Assembly: GCF_022605725.1 (NCBI RefSeq)
Contig: NC_065549.1
Span: 41,555,690 to 41,619,689 of the forward strand
DNA length: 64,000 nucleotides
Reading direction: 5' to 3'
Source of the DNA: Anthonomus grandis grandis
Lineage: Eukaryota > Arthropoda > Insecta > Coleoptera > Curculionidae
Shown: piece by piece, positions 34,481 to 44,439 of the stretch
How positions within the stretch are numbered: position 1 is the stretch's first letter
How the letters are laid out: each line of letters begins with the position of its first letter
The notes under the pieces: generated by a model
What the model saw: only the letters and a program-made list of their open reading frames with translations
Told to the model about the DNA's origin: nothing
Databases searched by the model: none
Program-made: the position numbers and the translations under genes

Positions 34481-34915
34481 TTTATTAAATTAGGTACGTG
34501 TACAGATTAGATGAAGATACGAATTAGTGGTATGCCGCCTGTTCCAAAGGGAAGTCTATTAAGAAGGCGTATGGGGTAACAGACTAGGAATATAAACTAT
34601 AATGTCGCGTGACCAAGTCTGTATGGCGATTGCCAAGTGGCTTGTCTAATCTCGTCAGTTGGTGTTAAAAAGTTCACACATCATAGCAAACGCGGCGTAA
34701 TGTGTGGACTGGATGCGTATGCGCATGAAGTATTTGCTGTAAATATTAAGTTAAATGAAGCGAAGCCAGGCGTAGCAAGATATTGGTTAATAAAGTAAGA
34801 ATTAAGTTTTTAATTTTTTAAGGCATTTGTTTATGGATGGATTCTTTATAATAGAATAAAAGAAAAAAATAAGTAAAAATAAAGATATATATAAAAAACT
34901 TTTTAATAACACATA

Positions 34916-35710
34916 TCATTGATCCTTTGACAAACTATACATTAATGTCCAAACTGGACAGCTATTCAATTGCGTCATTGCGCGAAAACATTCTACGAAG
35001 TCTATTCGATTTACGTTTGACCAAATGGGAGGATAGACTGAGTTATTGAAGCATAATTCAGGAATGGGTATTTGGATGTGATCAGATTCTATTGGAGGCA
35101 CCATCTTGCTATGTATTGCTCTTTTATATTGTGTTCATTAGTCATTTCGGAGGCGGTTCTAATAGGAGGATATCTAGATTTCGGCCGTTGGCATGCTTGT
35201 GTGATGAATGAGGCTTCTTCATTGATCAATAAGTGATCCATCAAGAAGATATTTAGCGGTATTGTTATGTTTGATGGCCCTGTTTTAAAAGTAACATTGA
35301 TAGTGTTGTTCGCATAACAGTTATATGAGTGAAAAAGGGCTTAGTCTTGTTGGTATTAAGACAAAGTCGCCCTTGTTTGAAGTAGTCGACCAGTTTTTTA
35401 AATCTTCGTTAAAGGTTCTTTGTCCTATTTTCTTACTTCTATCTTCATATCTAATGGCCAAGTCATCTGCATAGAAAAACCTTTTGATTTTGTTGCCGGT
35501 ATGTCAGCTGTGTAGATGTTAAACAAGAATGGAGCTTAAGTACTTAACCCTAAGGGATGACATTTTTCAGCTTTCTTAAGCCGCTTATGGTGCCATTACT
35601 ATAAATACCTGCAATAATCTTTTGTTGGGAGTTTTTTAAGTTATTAAAGCAATTTTCATACTTTCAAAGGCCTTAGCAGTATTAGTAGTAGGGGTGAAGG
35701 AGCTAGAGCT
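34916..35710 (-). pseudogene. Non-LTR RT with intact FYADD box
   Basis: Sense blocks: TNTAKAFES (about 35690), APFLFNIYTADIPATKS (about 35530), KRFFYADDLAIRYEDRSKKI (about 35490) and KLVDYFKQGRLCLNTNKTK (about 35390). After a decayed gap comes NSVYPPIWSNVNRI (about 35030), where family members have a ppIWs.lNRiRTgqGRC block. One stop sits between VIP and the LFN block (degenerate PQGS). Confidence 0.7.
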
Positions 35711-35829
35711 CGGCAAGTAGGCCTAAAAAGTCGCTTTTTGCCAACCCCAGAATCAGCCACCCTTACACTTTCACTGTACTTAGTCGACACATGCACGGAC
35801 TTCACTTAGTCGACCCTCTTAATAAAGGT

Positions 35830-37780
35830 TTGCACGTTTTCTTAATCCAGATCTGTAAAATTTTTCCGTTAGAGTATCATTGCTTCAAACTATTTCTTTC
35901 TCAAGCGATCGCAAATTCCTAATATGTGGTAACTTCTTTCCTCCCCTGTACTTCAAGGTGGCCAGAGCGGTTTTCTCTAATACCAAGAAGACGTAGATGC
36001 CAGTCTAGGCAGTTGTGCCCAATTAGGATTCCCACCAAGCCTTAGATCTCCTATCGGCTCTTTGTAGGCAGTCGCTTTACTTTAGAACCGTCATGATCTG
36101 GTATCATCTCCTTGGTTTGTCTACATTCTTCTGTACTTCAATTCGTCCGTGTTTTTTCTTAGGCCCAATTATTAAGTTCCTGGGAAATTTGTTTTTTACT
36201 GAGGTCGAGATACGGCTCGGCGCCTACGAAGCAGCTAATGAATCCTTGTCTTGCTAGTTCATCAGCCCGTTCATTGCCGTCGATACCCCAATATCCTGAA
36301 ACCCACCTTATTCTCAGCACCTTGTGTGCTGCTAGTCTTTCCACTGCATCTCTGCACTCGTGGACTAGAGCAGAGCTGGCCCTGGGTTTTTTAATCGCCT
36401 TGAGGGCAGCTTGACTATCAGAGTAGATACAGATCTCCTCGTTAGTTTTAGTGCTTTTCGTTTGTTTGCTACCTTAAGTGTAGCAAACACTGGTGTGTGG
36501 TGTATTTCCCTAGCGGAAAAGACTTCCCTGTGTTTATTTCCATTCTGCACACTGCGGCTCCAGCTAACTTGGTGCTTTCCATCCATGACTCTTCTGTGTA
36601 GTAAGCCTGGAAACCGTTTAGCTCTTTGATTTAGTTCATAGACCATTCTTCCCTTATCGGGATTTCCACCCGAAAGCCTTTCTTCAACCTTAGATTTCAC
36701 AGTCAGTGCTGTAGTACATCTGGATGTCAGAATTACATCCTAAACATCCTAAAAACGATCGTCATAAGGCCCTGTCCTAAGTGAACATTGTGCCATTCTC
36801 CGCTATGTTTTATCCTTATATGCGCTGCCATGGCTTTCCTTTCAATTCAGACTGGGAGTTTCGATATCCCAAAAAGAGGTTCCGCAGGTATTACCACAAA
36901 TCTGTATGAAACCCTCGGTCATAAGTATAAACCCAGCTGCAGTATAAACCCGTTGGAGAACACAACAACACACCTCATCTAGTACCTGTTGTTGACCGTA
37001 ATTGCCATATTAGGGCTGTTGCCTTGTTTACTACCTACTCTTCGTAAGTTTTTACCGTCTAAAGTAATTCCTAACTATTTGACCTGCTGTCCCAATCCAT
37101 GCTGATAACAAGTCCATCACTCGCGTATACTTATGCATCCAATCCTTCAAGTGCTAGCTTTCTGAGAAGACTGTCCATCACCAGACGCCAGAGGTGTGGC
37201 AAAAGGCAACTGCATTGTTGAGCAGCCACCCTTCACCCTAGTCTTGACACGACAATCTCCTAGTATAGCACTGATCTTCCGATCTTCCAGCGCCATTTTG
37301 ACTTACCTGACTAGGTGAACTGGAATAGATACCCTGGTCAGAAGGATGTGCTAGATAGTGTCTGATTTCGCCTTATTAAATGCGTGTTCCACGTCAACGA
37401 AACGAGCAAGTCCCATTTTTTTGTTCTCTATAGGTTTTTTAGCCTTGCTCACTACAGAGTAATTCACGTTTCCATCGACTTCCTTTTCATGTAGGCATGC
37501 TAAATTTTATGTAGTGACGATTCTGTTAGAATCTTCTCTGTTATATAAAGGCGTACTTTAAGTAAGGCAGTACTGTCGAGGCCTATCTGTCACAACATGG
37601 GTATGACTCTACCGGCCAGCAGCCTCATATGGAGTAAACTCACCCACTGCCTAAGCTTTGTTACTATTTTTTTGGGAGGTTCCAGTCCAGCTCTCGTTTG
37701 TCGCCACAAAGGCCAACGTTTCCTTCTCCAGGAAAGTGAGTTTCAAGAAGAAGCTCGATGGTCTGTTCTTTGTTTGAGGT
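35830..37780 (-). pseudogene. R1/I-group ORF2 pseudogene: RT and RNase H
   Basis: Sense order: LARFVDVEHAFN (motif A, about 37415), KMALEDRKISAILGDCRVKT then KGGC (about 37290), decayed active-site region, and TDG-region remnants at about 36700-36520 (ESWMESTKLAGAAVCRMEI, LGKYTTHQC). These are followed by ICIYSDSQAALKAIKKPRAS (about 36430), WVSGYWGIDGNERADELARQ (about 36320-36255) and GILIGHNCLDWHLRLLGI (about 36030). Between 36440 and 36172 the RNase H frame is uninterrupted, with its catalytic Asp (SDSQ) and the HxxGxxGNExAD-like block, although the usual His is Tyr. Confidence 0.75.
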
Positions 37781-38277
37781 TTATAACTCACCTTCCTTCA
37801 AGCATCATATCTCAGTTTTCTTGAAAGAGATTCCATCTCTCCACAGAACTTATGCCAGCAGTCTCTTTTACAGCGTCGCACCTAATTTTTAAATTTGCTT
37901 TTAGCTGTCAGGTATACATCCCAATTCTTTTGAGTTACCCCCTTAAGAGCACGTTTTTTTAAGACGGTCTAGAGTGGCATTCTACCATTCAAATGCCTTT
38001 TCAAAAATATAAATATTTTAAAAACTTATATAGTTTTTAGTAATTTTACGGAAGTTTAAGACGAAAGCTGCTGGGTCTCCCAGCTAAAAAGTTGGGATGT
38101 CAGTGCGATATAACTTTGAAATGGTAAATAAAAAGTCGGTTTAAATTTCGTATAATTCATTAAAAAAAAGTTGAAGGTGTTTGTCAAAAGAATCGAAACG
38201 TCATATCACAAAATAGTGGTAAAAGAAGCGAAAGTAGCCAAAAAAACAGCTTTTTCAACCTTTTCAGATATTAATAT
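37781..38277. other. No gene recognised
   Basis: Probably the decayed 5' part of the preceding minus-strand element grading into AT-rich sequence. Confidence 0.3.
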
Positions 38278-38533
38278 CAGAGAAAAACAAACCACCGAGA
38301 AGCGACAAAACCCGCATTTACCGTTGATTTTCTGGGGTCCAATTTTGGTGCCCTTGAGCGGGCTTAAATGACTAGCACTACATATAAAGTAACGGAGAAA
38401 ATCGTTTTGGCAATTTAATAGTTCCGTACACGGAGAGAAATACGACAATTAATAGATTAAAAATTTTATTGGGAATTTGAAATGAAAACTATTACATTAT
38501 TTTACTGTTGGTATAGTGAAGTTACCTAAACTA

Positions 38534-38797
38534 TACCGGGTGACACAGGAAAAAGGGAACACGCAACAACTTTTTTATTTTTCAAGATAAACAAATGTAT
38601 GAAAAAATATACTGGGTGTCCCATTTAAAATAAGAAAGTTCTTGTCATTTCCGGTTCAACCGGAAGTGATAAAAAAACAATTGAATACGTCAAAATATGC
38701 CTTTATAACCATTCTATTAACATACCAAATTTCATTTGTTTATCTTGAAAAATAAAAAAGTTATTGCGTGTTCCCTTTTTCCTGTGTCACCCGATAT
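38534..38797. mobile_element. MITE with 66-bp near-perfect TIRs
   Basis: TATACCGGGTGACACAGG at the left and its inverse at the right extend for about 66 nt with only two mismatches. Flanking TA dinucleotides fit a Tc1/mariner-type target. The 130-bp interior is non-coding and contains the small palindrome CCGGTTCAACCGG. Confidence 0.75.
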
Positions 38798-39223
38798 AGT
38801 GCCAACTATAAAAATTACCATTTAGGATAAATAATGAAAAAACAAAAAATCTTTTAAAAAAACTTTCATTTTTTGAGGAAATAATATTGGCTCATTGTAT
38901 AATGAAACACAAAAATACATTGGCAATAATTAAATTAAACCTAGGTACATTTATAAATTCCGCAAAATTTTTAGTTTTCAAACATTTTTATCTTTATTTG
39001 TTTTTAAGACCCTATTATTATATTTAATGGTGTAAAATATTTTCAATATTTTCAACCTATTTTCAACCATAAAAAATTTTAAGATAAAGGTTTTTGGAAA
39101 ATGTGCACAAGGGTATTCATAATTAATAGTTTTCATTATGTTAAATAAATTGTTAGTTATTCCCTGGTTTATGCAGATTTTCTCAAAATTACAATTGAAT
39201 ATTTCCTTTAATTTAAATATATA

Positions 39224-39463
39224 TTATGAAATAAACCCTTCTGGCGGAGATTGTAAGCCACCAAAATTACATATACTGGAATTATAAGCCTTAAAATGAA
39301 GAAATAAACTATTTATATCAATTTCATCACACATTTTGCCGAAATTGGTGCAGGTATCACAGTTAATATGAACTTCAAGTGCTCTTTTCATAATATAGCC
39401 ACAAACATACCGAAAGGCATTTTCTGTGGGAATATGGTCGGCCTTATAACCAGAGAAAAACAA
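39224..39463 (-). pseudogene. P-element/THAP9-like transposase C-terminal fragment
   Basis: The 79-codon stretch reads PTENAFRYVCGYIMKRALEV, then HINCDTCTNFGK and LFLHFKAYNSSICNFGGLQS. The ENa..YV.GYl..k....H.C..C pattern resembles the end of P-superfamily transposases found in insect genomes. Its first codons overlap one copy of the CAGAGAAAAACAAAC motif, showing that the coding region was truncated there. Family assignment is from memory of the pattern only. Confidence 0.45.
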
Positions 39464-39639
39464 ACAACCTGAACCACCAAAAAAACCACCACACGTGGTT
39501 TGTTTTTCTCTGATATTACCGGACTAACCGACGGCTTGCAGGGGACCGGCAATAAGACAGGTATACCAAATAAGCTCGCACATGCGTAAGAAAAATCGGT
39601 CCCGGCTTTGTCCCTTCTCGGTGGTTTGTTTTTCTCTGT

Positions 39640-40155
39640 TAAGATGGTTATGCTTACTCGCCAAACCTACAATCAATTTTTCAATCCAATTTCTCTTGCT
39701 ATACTTGAGCATATTGAGTTTTTTTCCAAATGGAATACAATCTGGAAAAAAGGTGGCAAAAGAGACCATGAAAGAGCTGAAGGGAAACTTTTGTTAAAAG
39801 TTAAATATTAATCTTTCATTTAAATATATACATAATAAAAAAAATAAAAATATAATCAAACAAACAAACAAACATTTTAACGAACCTTCTCGGCCTAATC
39901 AGGACCGTTGTTTTGTTTAATCTAAAACTCTACGGGCTAAAATACGTTTCGGACAAGGGTTAATCCTCAAGGCGAAAAACTGGCTAAGGGTTAAATGGGT
40001 CAACTCCCCGCTGCCTCTGTCTGTCCGTGATGAGAAGTCAATTAAACTGTAAGGGTCTCCGTTTGTTGTAATTGTGTTTGTGGGACACCAGGTGTCATTG
40101 AAACCCGCCTGCTTAATTTTTAAGGAAACTAGCCAGTCGATTACGCTGATATATA
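39640..40155. other. No gene recognised
   Basis: Contains an open 67-codon plus-strand stretch ending at 39811 of unknown nature, an (AAAC)n near 39857-39877 and a GC-richer block at 39890-40140. No assignable motif. Confidence 0.35.
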
Positions 40156-40495
40156 CAGGGTGGTCTAGTTTAAACGTCATTTATTTTAATACGTGATAGA
40201 GAATTGAAAAATAAATAGACTTGCATTATAAAATTTTTCTCAGAAATGTTTAATAACAAAGATATAGGGTGTTAAAGTTAAGAATAATTAATTGTTTATT
40301 TATCATAACTTTTTTAACACCGACTCAATTTTAATTAAATTTCGCATGCAGATTATTGTAGTGATTTTTTTAATTATCGATAAAGTCAATTTAAAAAAAA
40401 AAATGCCATATGGAGGGACTTGGTCCTTTTTTGTCTCAAATCTGCGAGGTGATAAAATATTTTTTTTAAAAGTCAACTGTTAGATTCTCCATTTA

Positions 40496-40529
40496 ATAAT
40501 AATAATATTAATAATAATAATAATAATAA
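40496..40529. repeat. (AAT)n microsatellite, non-LTR tail
   Basis: AAT/ATT repeat directly at the inner end of the left TIR. In minus-strand sense it is a TTA-type tail at the 3' end of the element that continues to 43493. Confidence 0.7.
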
Positions 40530-40952
40530 AGGTCTTTTTATTTAGGAAAAAAAAATACAATATTTACTTATTTAATAAGGTTAATAGTTTAAAGGCGAGA
40601 TTCAGCGCACAAAGATTCAGATATCTAAATGCCTGTTCTTCCATCTAACCTAATTATCTATACTATACTAAGTTTCAAAATAGGAATAATATAAACGTTA
40701 TAAATTATAAAGAGTACATCAACCAGCAAAAAAAGAAAATGTGACAGCATATATGCCTACACAAGGAAAAAGAAACAAATTCAACCGCACAAACAAAACA
40801 CATCACAAAGCAAAAGATACAGTCTGTTATATGTATGTATATCATAATATATTATAGTCTATTGCATTAATTGTTTTTATTATCATCATCGGAATAGAGA
40901 AAAGAAAGTACAAAATTAAAAAAAAGAAACGAAACAACCACTAAATTATGCT

Positions 40953-42683
40953 TTATTGTTCCTGCAGTAATTTCTTAAAAATGTAGTTTTTTAAAGAATA
41001 TAAGCTAAAAATGTTTTCGGTATTAGTTTGACAGCTATTTATAATTTTTAAAATTTGATAAGAAAATGATCTTTTATAAGTTTCAGTTGAGTGAAGCGGA
41101 GGTGTTAGCCTTCCTTTATACCGGGTATTAATATTGTGAACATCTGTGCGAAATTTTATTTTATTATATAAGTAAGGTGGATATCTTAAATTAATTATTT
41201 TAAAAAACATTGAAGATGCGTGAAAAATCCTTCTGTTGTGCATAGTCAACCACCTGGTTTCCTTAAGCTTGTGTTTTATGGGGTTGCGCTTTCTTATGCC
41301 ATATATTAATCTAAGTCACGCATTTTGGAGTTTCTGAATTCTACTCTCTTCAGCAGTTCTCAAGCATGGACCATACACTCCATCGCAATGATTAAGCTGT
41401 GATAGGACCAGCGAATCACACAGTACAATTTTTGTTTTTCTATTTAAAACGTAACGGTGTGTATAAATATTTTTAAGGTTTGAAAATCCTTTTTGAATAC
41501 ATGAATTTACGTGCTGCGTGAATCGCAGGTCACTATCCAGAATCAAACCCAAGCTCTTGCAGTGCTCGACGTGTTTTATAGGCTCGTTATTGATATGAAT
41601 TAGGTCCCTATAATACTGTAAAAACCTCTTGCGGCTACCCTTGCCCCCAAACAGCATAAATGCTGATTTCATAGAGTTAAATTGTAAGCAATGATTTTTA
41701 GAAAACTCCTAAATGCTGGCAAGGTCATAATTAATGGCAGCCACTGCTTGGGAACTTTCACCTGGTTCAAATGACAGATATATTTGAGCATCATCAGCAT
41801 AATAGTGCTGCTTAGATGATATGAATATTTTTGCCATGTTTGATACATAGATTGAAAAAAGGATTGGCCCAAGGATGGAGCCCTGAGGCGCGCCAGAAGA
41901 AATTTCTAAAAAAATCTAGCCAGAATCTACGCCATTATAAAAAACAGCTTGATACCTATCTCTAAGATAATTAGCAATTAACGCGCATGCCCCTTCCCCT
42001 AAACCAACAAATGACAAAATTTTTATTAAAAGATCATGGTTGAGAGTATCAAAGGCCTTGCTATAGTCAAGCCAGTAATGTTACTTTATTGGAATCAAAT
42101 GCTGATAAAATATCATCAGTTATAGAGGCCAATGCCGTACAACAGCTGTGGTTTGATCTAAACTCTGATTGTGTCACTGGTAATATTGAGTTGTCTTTAA
42201 CATATTTCTGAAGCTGCATTTCCATTACTTTTTCTAATATTTTTGATTGCGTTGGAACAATGCTTATTGGCCTCAGATCGCTTAATGTAAGAGGATTTAA
42301 CGTCTTGGGTAAGGGGCTAACTTTCGCTTTTTTTTCACATTGAAGGAAAACAGAATTTTCGAGACAGAAGTTTATGACATGGACAATATAAGGTAGTAGA
42401 AAAGGCAGGCATAGTCGGATGGTAAGTATATCAATTTCATCAATGCCCGTGGCAGTAGTTTTAATGTTATTAATAACCTTTACAATATTGCATTACGTAT
42501 TGCAAGAGTGGTCATATTTCTTAGGAGTTTATAACTATTCCAGTCATCAATACTTTTATTCTTTTTGTACTTTGCTAGCATTTTATCTCTATCCTGCATC
42601 ATAGCCCTTACAGCGTCAGTCAACCATGGAGCGTACGGCTTGGTAATGCAAAATTTTATAGGTGGTGCATGTAAATTAAGCAA
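40953..42683 (-). pseudogene. ORF2 linker and reverse transcriptase
   Basis: Continues the endonuclease frame after a short decayed gap. The linker is KPYAPWLTDAVRAMMQDRDK (42683-42480). RT motif A reads LDYSKAFDTLNHDLL (about 42070), then YLRDRYQAVFYNGVDSG, GAPQGSILGPILFSIYVSNM (about 41890) and YYADDAQIYLSFEPGE (about 41795). The thumb includes KSLGLILDSDLRFTQHVN (within 41672-41316), and the C-terminus 41249-40953 has RRIFHASSMFFKIINLRYPP and SFSYQILKIINS. Lesions: a frameshift before motif A, a stop after DSG, a stop after INYDLASI and breaks near 42300-42480 and 41300. The YADD active site itself is intact. Confidence 0.8.
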
Positions 42684-42797
42684 CGCAACTATCTTGTCGG
42701 TTATAAAAGAAATTTTTTGATCAACATCTGTTAAATGATATATATTGTTCGAGGGTATAAACCGAAGATCCGAGTCAAACTGTCGCAGATTTATACT

Positions 42798-43493
42798 TTA
42801 GAACCAGCGTGTTGTCTTAAAAATAGGCGTATTTTTAGTTGAATAAAACACAGTCCTTATATAAATAAGTTCATGATCACTTCCATCACAGGACGTTGTT
42901 CCGCTAGCTATCACAGAAACTTTGTTTGTTGTCAAGGCATAGTCAATTAATGTAGCAGAGGAAGATGTTATGCGCGTTGGTCCCTCAATTACCTGAGTCA
43001 AACCCAAAGCATTAAATAACTCATTAATTTTAATTACATCCGAATTTTCATAGTTAGGTAGATTTATATTAAATTCCCCAACACAATAAATATTATCATG
43101 TACTGGAATAAGATTTATCAGAGTATTCTCAAAATTATTTAGAAACTCTATGCATGAAAAAGTTGGTGGCCTATACACAACCCCTATAACAATATTATTT
43201 GCTTCAATCGATAGTTTAAACCAAAGCTGCTCTATTGCAAGTGGAGAATTAATTAACGAAAAAATAAATTCACTTCTTACATAAGCGCCGACACCTCCGC
43301 CCTGACCATATTTATCACACCTTAAAAGCCTATATCCAGGAATTTCAAAAGACTTACTTACAAAAGAATTTTTAAGCCAGGTCTCAGTTAATCCAATAAT
43401 ATCATAATTTGAATCTAAGATTAACTGCCTAAGTTCATTAAAGTGGGCATGAAAAGACCTAATGTTAATATGAGCAATTGTCAGTGGTCTCAT
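42798..43493 (-). CDS. Apurinic-like endonuclease domain of non-LTR ORF2
   Basis: A 231-codon open frame starting MRPLTIAHINIRSFHAHFNE. The domain nicks the target strand to prime reverse transcription. Visible motifs: N10 in HINIRS, E37 in GLTETWL, VIGVVYRPP at 103-111, FNINL at 141-145 and S205-D206-H207 (SDHELI). The residue before FNINL is E140, where the family normally has Asp (GDFN), so catalytic activity is doubtful. A stop after TTRWF ends the frame; the linker follows about 110 bp downstream. Confidence 0.85.
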   Translation of the reverse strand: MRPLTIAHINIRSFHAHFNELRQLILDSNYDIIGLTETWLKNSFVSKSFEIPGYRLLRCDKYGQGGGVGAYVRSEFIFSLINSPLAIEQLWFKLSIEANNIVIGVVYRPPTFSCIEFLNNFENTLINLIPVHDNIYCVGEFNINLPNYENSDVIKINELFNALGLTQVIEGPTRITSSSATLIDYALTTNKVSVIASGTTSCDGSDHELIYIRTVFYSTKNTPIFKTTRWF

Positions 43494-43530
43494 AATGCCT
43501 TGTGTGCTTCTGGTTGCAAAGCAATAATAA

Positions 43531-44165
43531 TTTAAGAAAAAGCACAGAACAAAATAAAATAGGTAAGAAAAGCTATTTTCCCCCTTGTGCAGACAATAGT
43601 TTTCTATTTAAATATGCTTAATAATATATGGTAAATTTAATTAGCTGATAATAAAAAAAAATTGATTATAAATTTAAAAGCAAAAAGAAAAAATTGTTTT
43701 ATAGCGGACTAAGATTTAATTTATTTCGAACGTATCGTCCCTACTGCCCGAAAATAAAAACAAAAAAAAAATTATTAGCCAAAAAAAAAGTATTAACAAA
43801 ATACCGATTTGGAAAAAAAAACCAAATTTCAAAAACAAATGAGAACATCCTGTAGAAGTAATAAGCAATTATACAAACAAATAATCCATACACTAGGGTC
43901 ACTAAGTACTTATAATTACAATATTTTTATTAAAAAGTTGGGACAGTACCTTTTCATATACTTCTGTTCAGCACTTCATTTAACTCCAGCATGGAATGTA
44001 TTTGTTTTTTTTTGATTATTGTACATAATAAATACCTTTCCACTGAAGGTCTAGCACTTATTTACACCAACACTCAAGCGAACTTTTTTAAATAACTGAA
44101 GATTTTTGTTAATAAGGTGTTCACTTATCACTAACCCACTGCCTTTGAGGTTTCTTTTGGTTTTA
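43531..44165. other. Region between the two non-LTR elements
   Basis: AT-rich sequence with poly-A and poly-T runs, no ORF1 and no recognised motif. Possibly 5' UTR of the downstream element. Confidence 0.35.
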
Positions 44166-44170
44166 TAAAT

Positions 44171-44203
44171 AAGTCTTTATAAATAAATAAATAAGTCTTT
44201 ATT
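44171..44203 (-). repeat. Polyadenylation signal and TTTA tail
   Basis: In minus-strand sense, GGAAATAAAGACTTATTTATTTATTTA marks the 3' end of the element carrying the ORF1-RT fusion: an AATAAA signal running into a TTTA microsatellite tail. A second CTTATTTATAAA follows. Confidence 0.65.
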
Positions 44204-44439
44204 TCCAACGGTCACCCACTTACAGGAAATGCAGAAAAAAAAATACAAATCAAAACAATAATAACAGAATAAAAATTAAATGCAAAAAAACAAAGTAGTA
44301 AAGTAAAACAGTTAAAACTAATTTAAAGAATAAACAAAAAGAAAAGAAAAACAAAAAAAAAAGAACTCAACAAACCTTTATGCCACACTTCCAAATAACA
44401 AACAGCATTAGACAGGTACTTACAGGTTGTAATACTAGG

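Larger units (their letters stand above)
38278..39638 (-). mobile_element. P/THAP-like transposon remnant
   Basis: The motif CAGAGAAAAACAAAC occurs four times: plus strand at 38278 and 39451, minus strand ending at 39511 and 39638. The outermost two extend identically through CCACCGAGAAG, then C/G, then GACAAA, so they look like TIRs of one 1.36-kb element. A transposase-like C-terminal fragment lies inside. No target duplication is clear (ATTAATAT versus TTAAGATG). A separate MITE (38534-38797) is nested within it. Confidence 0.5.
40496..43530 (-). mobile_element. 5'-truncated Jockey/CR1-type non-LTR element
   Basis: Minus-strand order: endonuclease (43493-42798), linker, RT, C-terminus (to 40953), about 450-bp 3' UTR and (TTA)n tail. 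No ORF1 was found upstream. It is one of the most complete ORF2 copies in the window. Confidence 0.75.

Noticed and set aside
36365..36700. 111-codon minus-strand frame as a protein of its own
   Set aside because: It is a shifted frame across the RNase H region; the real RNase H motifs (SDSQAALKA) read in a different frame of the same strand.
39524..39811. Open frames on both strands around 39.6 kb
   Set aside because: They run through the repeated CAGAGAAAAACAAAC terminal motif and have no recognisable domain.
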